From the NCBI RefSeq assembly GCF_003634455.1, contig NZ_RBLC01000002.1:341012-405011 (forward strand): DNA of 64,000 nucleotides. Reading direction: 5' to 3'. Source of the DNA: Flavobacterium endophyticum. Its GTDB lineage: Bacteria; Bacteroidota; Bacteroidia; Flavobacteriales; Flavobacteriaceae. Under the pieces are notes generated by a model, which searched no databases, was not told the DNA's origin, and saw only the letters and a list, made by a program, of their open reading frames with translations. Shown here in pieces: positions 58,203 through 64,000 of the stretch. Positions within the stretch are counted from its first letter, which is position 1, and the number at the start of each line of letters is the position of its first letter. The position numbers were made by a program, and so were the translations under genes.

Positions 58203-58967
58203 TTATTTCAATGATTTTTTATCTTTAGCCGGGTTAACCAGTCCATAGGTAAATTTTGGTAAAAGACGGTTTAATAGGTATACAAGTTTTGTATCCCCCA
58301 CACGTATCGTTAACTGGTTTTTATGCAATCCACTGATAAGCCCTTTTACAAACTGCTCTGGAGATAGTTTTTTGTCTTTTCTATCTGCTGTCATCTCGGT
58401 ATCAACCAGCGGAGGCAGCAATTCAAAGACTTTTACATTACTGCCAATAATATGCAGATGCTCCCTTAATGATCTGGTGTAAGATGCCAAAGCGGCTTTG
58501 GATGCGGAATAGGTTGCTTCCATGACAGAGGGTACGATACTGAGTATGGAAGTCGTATTGATTATGGCGGCTTCTTTTCTTGATTTGAGCATATCCATAA
58601 ACAGGTTGTTCAGACGGATAACACCAAGATAATTAACCTCCATTTCGTAAGCTGCTCCATTAAGATGCCTATCATCAGCAATGCCAAGATTTAATGGCGG
58701 GACGCCGACCCCTGCGTTATTATAGAGGATATCTATACCTCCCAAAGCAGAAACCTGACAGTGGAGTGCTCTGGCATCTTGTTCGTTTCTTGCATCGCTC
58801 TGTATTGTAATAAGTGACGGATACCTGTTTTTTGCTTCATCTAGTTTCTGCTGGTTTCTGCCTGTTATGATAACCTTTGCTCCAATTTCAAGAAACTGTT
58901 TTGCGGCTTCCAGTCCTATACCCGAACCTCCGCCTGTTATCAATATTGTTTTTCCTTTTAATTCCAT
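58203..58967 (-). CDS. Short-chain dehydrogenase/reductase
   Basis: 254 aa. Start chosen at 58967 (MELKGKTILITGGGSGIGLEAAKQF); a longer frame from 59006 adds a charged N-tail not usual for SDRs. Seen: GGGSGIG cofactor motif (residues 11-17), NNAGVG near 85, catalytic Ser in TTSILSIVPS near 138 and YSASKAALASY (Tyr/Lys) near 152-156. DltE-like in wording (FLEIGAKVIITGRN, LPPLVDTEMTADR). Lies 91 bp downstream of the OYE gene and probably in the same transcript. Substrate unknown. Confidence 0.88.
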   Translation of the reverse strand: MELKGKTILITGGGSGIGLEAAKQFLEIGAKVIITGRNQQKLDEAKNRYPSLITIQSDARNEQDARALHCQVSALGGIDILYNNAGVGVPPLNLGIADDRHLNGAAYEMEVNYLGVIRLNNLFMDMLKSRKEAAIINTTSILSIVPSVMEATYSASKAALASYTRSLREHLHIIGSNVKVFELLPPLVDTEMTADRKDKKLSPEQFVKGLISGLHKNQLTIRVGDTKLVYLLNRLLPKFTYGLVNPAKDKKSLK

Positions 58968-59058
58968 ATATTTCTTTTTAACAGGGAGGTGCCCATCTAA
59001 GAGCACATCCCATGAACCGCTTTAATTAAGGCTGTTTATCCTCTGCTGCGTGAAATTA

Positions 59059-60156
59059 TTAGTTCTTTTGGAGTGCCGGATAGTCTGTATATCCTTCTGC
59101 TCCCGGTGTATAGAATGTATTTTGATCTGGAATGGCAAGTTCCGCATCGGTACGGAATCTCTCAACCAGGTCCGGATTAGCGATAAATGGAGTTCCGAAT
59201 GATACCAGATTAGCATCACCGGCTTCCAGTACGGCATTGGCCGTTTCTTTCGTGAAACCACGGTTGATGATGATAGTGCCATTATAAATGCTGCGGAAGT
59301 GTTTGGCCACCTCGTGGATAGCGAATGGGTTTCCTGTAACATCTGTAAATGGTTCGGTTAGATGAATGTAAGCCAATCCATAGCCGTTAAGCCTATCAAC
59401 AATATAATCATAGATGGCGATCGTCTCATCGTCAACAGAAATACCCATAAGGTTATTTAATGAAGGGTTAAAACGTACACCGACACGGGAAATGTCCACA
59501 GCTTTTTTAAGTTCGTCGAGGATTTCAAAGAGAATACGTGCACGGTTTTCTATAGAACCACCATATTGATCATTTCTTTGGTTGCTGTTCTTACTGAAAA
59601 ACTGCTGTAAAAGATAACCGTTTGCCCCATGCAACTCTATACCATCAAAACCTGCTTTGAATGCATTGACAGCTGCCTGTCTGAAATCTGCTATGGTTTG
59701 CTTGATATCCTCCAGGCTCATTGCTCTGGAAGTTTCACTTTTCTTGAAACCGGTAGGCGTGAATATATCCAGATCTGGATTATAGCTTGATGGAGCCAGC
59801 GGTGCGTTTCCATTGTGATGGTCAGGATGCGAATATGCTCCTGTATGCCAAAGCTGGACAAAAATTTTCCCGCCTTTTTCGTGCACAGCATTTGTAGTTA
59901 GTTTCCATCCTTCTATTTGCTTTTCAGAATAAATGCCTGGCACATTCGGAACACCCACGCCATATTTGCTAATAACAGTGCCTTCTGTAATAATAAGACC
60001 AGCAGACGCTCTTTGTCCGTAATATTCAGCATTTAATAATGTTGGGGCATTATCTGAATTATCCGATCGGCTTCTGGTCATTGGAGCCATAACGATCTTA
60101 TTCGACAATTCTACACTCCCTAGGGTGTAGGGTTTGAAAATGTTTTCTGTACTCAT
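59059..60156 (-). CDS. Old yellow enzyme-family alkene reductase (NemA-like)
   Basis: 365 aa flavoenzyme reducing activated C=C bonds or nitroesters with NADPH. Seen: FKPYTLGSVELSNKIVMAPMTRSRSDN near residues 6-30, the catalytic-type FVQLWHTGAYSHPDHHNG near 100-117, GIELHGANGYLLQQFFSKNSNQRNDQYGGSIENRARI near 172-208 (His/Asn pair in HGANGY) and NRGFTKETANAV near 298. FMN is held by the TIM barrel. It sits between the hydrolase and SDR genes of the cassette; family members are often induced through TetR-type repressors, here the one at 61105. Confidence 0.93.
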   Translation of the reverse strand: MSTENIFKPYTLGSVELSNKIVMAPMTRSRSDNSDNAPTLLNAEYYGQRASAGLIITEGTVISKYGVGVPNVPGIYSEKQIEGWKLTTNAVHEKGGKIFVQLWHTGAYSHPDHHNGNAPLAPSSYNPDLDIFTPTGFKKSETSRAMSLEDIKQTIADFRQAAVNAFKAGFDGIELHGANGYLLQQFFSKNSNQRNDQYGGSIENRARILFEILDELKKAVDISRVGVRFNPSLNNLMGISVDDETIAIYDYIVDRLNGYGLAYIHLTEPFTDVTGNPFAIHEVAKHFRSIYNGTIIINRGFTKETANAVLEAGDANLVSFGTPFIANPDLVERFRTDAELAIPDQNTFYTPGAEGYTDYPALQKN

Positions 60157-60182
60157 TTTTTTTATTTTTGGTAGATGATTTT

Positions 60183-61019
60183 TTATTTTAAAAGGAAATT
60201 ATGGATATAGCCCACAATAAGTTCAGGACTTTGGTAATGGGGAGCGTGGCCTGCGTCATTAAGGATAAAATGCTGTAGGGTAGGTGCATTTTTTAACAAT
60301 GGGAACCAATTCTCTACTGCAAGAGATATGTCGTGGTCGCCCGAAATAGCAAAAACAGGTACCTGTAAGGTTTTATAACCGTCCCTAACATTGAGGGCAT
60401 CCTCGGTTGCACTCGCAATGCCGGCAATGTACCGACCGATCAATTCTTCAGTAGAAGGTACTTTACTCCAGTCAAGACGTTCATGGATTCTGTCTGTTGA
60501 AGCCTTGGCTGCTGATCTGCTTTTTTCCGATGTAGGTTCGAAGAATAGAGTGACCCAATCTTCAAAATCGTAGGCAGGCTTAGGGGCCAGCTCTAGAAAA
60601 AGAGGCTCAAGCGGAACTTCGTTTTTCCCTATTGGATTTCCTCCGATTACGGTATTGCTCAATATGCGGTCCTGTGCCAACCACGTAGCATATTGGGTTA
60701 CAAACGTACCGTAAGACCATCCCAAGACATGAAATTTATCAATACCCAGGCAGTCGGCCAGCTTAATGATCTCACTGGCAACTTCCTTAATATCGGTTGG
60801 CAGTTCTCCCCCCGAATAACCGATACCAGGGTAATCAAAAGTGATCACGGTGTTCTTTTCCGCTAATAGATCCAGAAATAATGGGTCCCAGGTATCCAGG
60901 GTTCCCCTGAATCGATTGGCAAGTATGATCGGAGATCCATTTCCGATCTGCCGATACGCTATATTCCTGTTTTCGATGCCTACAAATTTGGTTTCTGATG
61001 TTAACGCTGTTTTACCCAT
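60183..61019 (-). CDS. Alpha/beta hydrolase
   Basis: 278 aa. Seen: VGIENRNIAYRQIGNGSPIILANRFRGTLDTW near 13-44, the nucleophile elbow VLGWSYGTFVTQY near residue 97-109 (G-W-S-Y-G), oxyanion region ITFDYPGIGYSGGELP, an Asp in AISGDHDISLAV near 225-231, and His in NDAGHAPHYQ near 257-260. This is the peroxidase/esterase type (chloroperoxidase-like wording). First structural gene of the cassette; two operator copies lie between it and tetR. Substrate unknown. Confidence 0.88.
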   Translation of the reverse strand: MGKTALTSETKFVGIENRNIAYRQIGNGSPIILANRFRGTLDTWDPLFLDLLAEKNTVITFDYPGIGYSGGELPTDIKEVASEIIKLADCLGIDKFHVLGWSYGTFVTQYATWLAQDRILSNTVIGGNPIGKNEVPLEPLFLELAPKPAYDFEDWVTLFFEPTSEKSRSAAKASTDRIHERLDWSKVPSTEELIGRYIAGIASATEDALNVRDGYKTLQVPVFAISGDHDISLAVENWFPLLKNAPTLQHFILNDAGHAPHYQSPELIVGYIHNFLLK

Positions 61020-61041
61020 AATGAATGTATATGTTATGTAT

Positions 61042-61087
61042 TATACTTTTTAGTCTATTTTAAAGAAATAATATACTTTTTGGTCTA
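61042..61087. promoter_or_regulatory. TetR operators 1 and 2 before the hydrolase operon
   Basis: TATACTTTTTAGTCTA at 61042-61057 and TATACTTTTTGGTCTA at 61072-61087, 30 bp apart, within the 85-bp space between tetR and the hydrolase start (61019). They match the palindromic sites upstream of tetR in their left half-site. Confidence 0.7.
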
Positions 61088-61104
61088 TTTTAGTCCAAAA
61101 AAAA

Positions 61105-61695
61105 TTAGTTGCTATATTGTTCGAGTTCGGCTTTCAGGTTTTTTATCAGAGAAACCATAGGTTTTGTAGAATTCATTACCCTACACATGACAATGCCTCC
61201 TTCCACAGCAGCCACAATCTTAAATGCAATGACAGAAGGTTCAAGTTCTTTTGAAAACTCTCCATCTTCTATGCCTTGTATCAACAGGTTCGTAAGATCC
61301 TCCTGCCCTGCACGGAATACGGATGCTACCTTTTCTTTGATCAGTGGGAAATTATCGTCTGCTTCAGCTGCAGTATTAATGATGGGACAGCCTCCCGGGA
61401 CGAATGTCTGGATGGGATCTTTGTAAAAATCTAAAAAATTGAACAGTTTTCCTTTTACTGTTTTTCCCTTAGCAACTTCCAGTCTCATCTGGTCTGATAT
61501 CTTTTTTAGCAACAGATCTACAACCTGGTTTGTAAGATCCTCCTTGTTTTCAAAATGACTGTAAAGACAGCCTTTTGTGAGCTTTGTAGCTGCAAGGACA
61601 TCATCAATGCTGACTCCGGAAATACCTTTCTGATTGTATATCGGCGCCGCTGTATGAAGTATAAATTGCTTTGTTTTTTCTGCTTTCGTCAACAT
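61105..61695 (-). CDS. TetR/AcrR family repressor of the redox cassette
   Basis: 196 aa. Seen: N-terminal HTH with YNQKGISGVSIDDVLAATKLTKGCLYSHFENKEDL (key parts VLAATKLTKGCLYSHFENK, residues 33-52) and a helical ligand-binding part with a C-terminal stretch IVAAVEGGIVMCRVMN typical of TetR_C_6/YcdC-like regulators. PGGCPIINTA near 95-104 is a cysteine-containing loop seen in redox- or electrophile-sensing relatives; here only a suggestion. Four operator copies flank it: two in its own promoter region and two before the hydrolase gene. Confidence 0.88.
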   Translation of the reverse strand: MLTKAEKTKQFILHTAAPIYNQKGISGVSIDDVLAATKLTKGCLYSHFENKEDLTNQVVDLLLKKISDQMRLEVAKGKTVKGKLFNFLDFYKDPIQTFVPGGCPIINTAAEADDNFPLIKEKVASVFRAGQEDLTNLLIQGIEDGEFSKELEPSVIAFKIVAAVEGGIVMCRVMNSTKPMVSLIKNLKAELEQYSN

Positions 61696-61719
61696 GATCT
61701 TTGTCTATAACGTTGCAAA

Positions 61720-61759
61720 TATACTAAAAAGTATTTTTCATAATATACTTTTTAGTATA
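61720..61759. promoter_or_regulatory. TetR operators 3 and 4 in the tetR promoter
   Basis: TATACTAAAAAGTATT at 61720-61735 and the perfect palindrome TATACTTTTTAGTATA at 61744-61759, 24 bp apart. The first overlaps a minus-strand -7 element TATATTTG (61716-61723) for tetR, so autoregulation is likely. Confidence 0.75.
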
Positions 61760-62263
61760 TTTTTATTTGCCATAATTATTGGAATTGAAAAAATGATTTA
61801 GGTCATTTAGATTATAGGGAGAAATGCGTAAGGGAAAGACGGAGTCTGTAATCTTTCGTCATACACCACCAAAATGGACGTACCGCAAATTGCAGGTTGC
61901 CACCGGTGACGGATCTGGTGCCTGCTTATATTGTTAGTGTATGTTCCATATGAAAATGTTTTTTAATCAACTGGTGACAGATGTGCAATTCCTGATAAAA
62001 TATCTTGCTGGGCTGGGCCTGAAAAGAAAGGCAGAAGGGTTTGCTGATGGAGGGTAATGAAGCAAGGTAGTGATTAATAGTCACTTATTCTCGTTTTGAG
62101 AAAAAAATAAGATTATTACTCCAAGTACCGTTTCCAGTAAAGACTTTGCAATATTTTTAAATAAATCGGCGTCATGTTAAAAAATCGTTATGTTAAATAT
62201 ATTATTTTTAAAATATTCGCAAAATATAAGACTATATTTGAAAATATCCTAAATCATTAACAT
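61760..62263. other. Long intergenic space before the right-end genes
   Basis: About 500 bp without a convincing gene. It holds an ACCACCAAAA match near 61865 to the scar after tmRNA and a plus-strand TATATTTG at 62233-62240, 24 bp before the secreted-protein ATG. Nothing else recognised. Confidence 0.5.
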
Positions 62264-63745
62264 ATGTATTATACTACTAAAATTATTCCGACACTGCTTT
62301 TTCTTTTTGCCTTCACGCTGGGATATTCGCAAATCGGGATCGGCACCATTACGCCAGATCCGACTTCGGTATTGCATGTCGAATCAACAACGCAGGGCAT
62401 GCTTGCTCCCAGGATGACCGCGGCGCAACGGACAGCCATAGCTGCCCCAGCCAACGGGCTTTTAGTTTTTGACACCACGGCAGGTTCTTTTTATTATTAC
62501 GATATACCGGCAGCGGGCTGGATCAAGATCAATGGCGACAAGGAAGGGCGGCTGAAGTACAAGCTCATCAAATCAACGGATGTTCTGGCTGCCGTATTGG
62601 CTGCAGAGAAAACAGCTGGCGGAAACACCAAATATCTTCTTGATGCAGGCATATTTTATGAAATCAACGGGACAATAAATGTCGATCTGCCCATAGAAAT
62701 GAACAATGCCTACATTGTCGGGCTGGACTCATCCGAAGACAGGCTGATAAAGGCTACCGGCGATCTTTTTACAGGAACTACCGGCGGAACGGTAAAAGTG
62801 CTGACACTGACAGCAGCGGCAGGAAATGTTTTTAATGTCCTAGGCGGAGGAACGCAGAGCCTGATAATGAGGGACTGCGTCATTGCATCCTCGGCAAATG
62901 TGGGCAAGATTGAAAATTTTGCGCTGGTCTTCGTCAGCATTGTCCAATATCTCGGGAACTCTGCAGGAATTATATATAAGGATATCAGCAAATTGCTAAT
63001 CAGCAATGCTGCGTGGTTTTCTAACAATTCCGGAACCTATGAAACGCTGCAGGGCACCTTTGGCCTTGTGGAAAAAACTGGCGGATTCACTGAAGTTACA
63101 GGTGCAAAAGTGGGCCTTGATGTTTCCTCAAATCCTACTATCACCGGAGATTCAGTCATGGAATCCGTTGTTTTCACAGGAGCGCTAACCTCTGGAAAGT
63201 ATGTCAACGGATATACCGTCGGAAGCTATACGGGATTTAATTTCAATGACACTTGGTCCGTACGATGCGCCGGGATACCTAATGAAGGGGATTCCTACGC
63301 TTCGGGCTCCTTCTATTTTGACAGGAACACCGCGCCTGCAAACACGACCGCTACCGTAATGAATACTGCCTATAAGATCTTGGGAACAACAATCTCAAAC
63401 AACCTATACCGCGTCACTTCCCCTTCAAGCAACAGGCTCACTTATAAAGGAAAAAAAACAAGGACGTTCCAGGTAATAGGCAATGTCGCTTTCCTTGAAG
63501 TTTCTGGAGGGACCAATGCGCAGTATGTGTATTATATAGCTAAAGTTTCCTCTACGGGAACCATTACTCCGCTGACTGCAACAGAAGCATTTACGGACAC
63601 AAATAGCGGCTTTGTCCAAGGGTTTCCAATATCGGGAACAGTACAGCTGAACACCGACGAGTCGGTCGAAGTACACCTCAAAAGAGTCAACTCTGGCACC
63701 AAGATTACCATGGGATCCTATACCTTAAACCTGCTGATAAAATAG
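62264..63745 (+). CDS. Secreted surface protein of the flavobacterial IGIGT type
   Basis: 493 aa. Seen: signal peptide MYYTTKIIPTLLFLFAFTLGYSQ, then IGIGTITPDPTSVLHVESTTQGMLAPRMTAAQRTAIAAPANGLLVFDTT (parts: IGIGT, LHVESTTQGMLAPRM, GLLVFDTT), the common N-terminal module of flavobacterial outer-surface proteins. The remaining 400 residues are beta-rich, rich in Gly, Thr and Asn, and have no recognised domain; no type IX tail is visible at the C-terminus (ends YTLNLLIK). Followed 25 bp later by a similar exported protein, so the two probably act together. Confidence 0.8.
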   Translation: MYYTTKIIPTLLFLFAFTLGYSQIGIGTITPDPTSVLHVESTTQGMLAPRMTAAQRTAIAAPANGLLVFDTTAGSFYYYDIPAAGWIKINGDKEGRLKYKLIKSTDVLAAVLAAEKTAGGNTKYLLDAGIFYEINGTINVDLPIEMNNAYIVGLDSSEDRLIKATGDLFTGTTGGTVKVLTLTAAAGNVFNVLGGGTQSLIMRDCVIASSANVGKIENFALVFVSIVQYLGNSAGIIYKDISKLLISNAAWFSNNSGTYETLQGTFGLVEKTGGFTEVTGAKVGLDVSSNPTITGDSVMESVVFTGALTSGKYVNGYTVGSYTGFNFNDTWSVRCAGIPNEGDSYASGSFYFDRNTAPANTTATVMNTAYKILGTTISNNLYRVTSPSSNRLTYKGKKTRTFQVIGNVAFLEVSGGTNAQYVYYIAKVSSTGTITPLTATEAFTDTNSGFVQGFPISGTVQLNTDESVEVHLKRVNSGTKITMGSYTLNLLIK

Positions 63746-63770
63746 GCTTAAAAACTATATAAAAGATATT

Positions 63771-64000
63771 ATGAAAAAGCTCCTTATGACGTTCTTGATC
63801 CTTTTGGCCCAGGGTTCATATTCACAGATGTATGTTGGCGCCAACGCCTATATGTATGTCAAGGACCAGGTGGTGTTCGTAAAGCAGGATATCAATCTCC
63901 AGGACAACGGAAATATGTACATGAGAAACGAATCCCAGCTGCTACAAGGAACGACAAGTGTTTCTGCTAATAAAGGTCTTGGCAAAGTCTCTGTCTTTCA
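63771..64000 (+). CDS. Exported protein, 5' part only
   Basis: At least 76 residues, running off the window edge. Seen: signal peptide MKKLLMTFLILLAQGSYSQ, then MYVGANAYMYVKDQVVFVKQDINLQDNGNMYMRNESQLLQG (parts: MYVGANAYMYVKDQVVFVKQ), a start seen in flavobacterial secreted proteins of unknown function. Operon partner of the gene ending at 63745. Confidence 0.8.
   Translation, partial: MKKLLMTFLILLAQGSYSQMYVGANAYMYVKDQVVFVKQDINLQDNGNMYMRNESQLLQGTTSVSANKGLGKVSVF

Overview
The window looks like a chromosome segment of a Flavobacterium-like member of the Bacteroidota. The evidence is a laminarin-type SusC/SusD polysaccharide locus, a type IX secretion sorting tail on a large surface protein, promoters of the TAnnTTTG type instead of TATAAT, few Shine-Dalgarno sites, many lipoproteins with short lipoboxes, and a tmRNA whose tag reads GENNYALAA. 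No tRNA, rRNA, CRISPR array or intact transposon was seen.

Layout. 1-1249: 5' part of priA (minus strand). 1428-5987: an AT-rich four-gene minus-strand operon encoding a SIR2 NADase-like protein, a HerA-type ATPase, an ABC/AAA-type ATPase and an HNH nuclease. This is a SIR2-HerA pair followed by a Septu (PtuA/PtuB)-like pair and is the strongest candidate for an unusual system. 6290-6376: an 11-bp tandem array at the island edge. 6495-15373: housekeeping genes (yihY-like, nadC, rlmH, folP, DUF1599, DoxX-thioredoxin, a lone DppB-like permease, a TlpA-like lipoprotein, tpiA). 15570-22978: a 1315-residue surface protein, a porin, prmA, clpS, a 22-bp tandem array and a lipocalin-like lipoprotein.

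23116-37103: a beta-1,3-glucan utilisation locus with a Y_Y_Y/LuxR sensor-regulator, SusC, SusD, a glycan-binding lipoprotein, GH16, GH3 and a second GH16. The cell-surface GH16 enzymes should cut laminarin, SusCD imports the oligosaccharides and GH3 finishes them. 37219-44131: a TetR repressor with one operator in its own promoter and three more in front of an RND efflux operon (adaptor, pump, TolC-like). 44190-49720: a CPA2 antiporter, a 21-bp tandem array, a split YeeE/YedE sulfur transporter, a DUF4199 protein, a lipoprotein and kdsA.

50676-52650: a small regulon in which a winged-helix regulator is flanked by two copies of the same inverted repeat (TACTTTG-N5-CAAAGTA), controlling a membrane protein and a Coq4-like/Coa1-like pair. 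52721-55913: a lipoprotein, a saccharopine/alanine dehydrogenase-like enzyme and a serine hydrolase. 55995-56389: tmRNA, followed by a gene-poor scar holding a Crp/Fnr remnant. Then comes a minus-strand redox cassette (quinone oxidoreductase, SDR, OYE, alpha/beta hydrolase, TetR) with four copies of a TATACT-N4-AGTATA-type operator. The right end holds a secreted protein and the start of another.

Recurring theme: structured non-coding repeats fill several spaces between convergent genes (8936-9165, 22194-22440, 46083-46520), and three small transcription circuits can be read directly from repeated operators next to their regulators.
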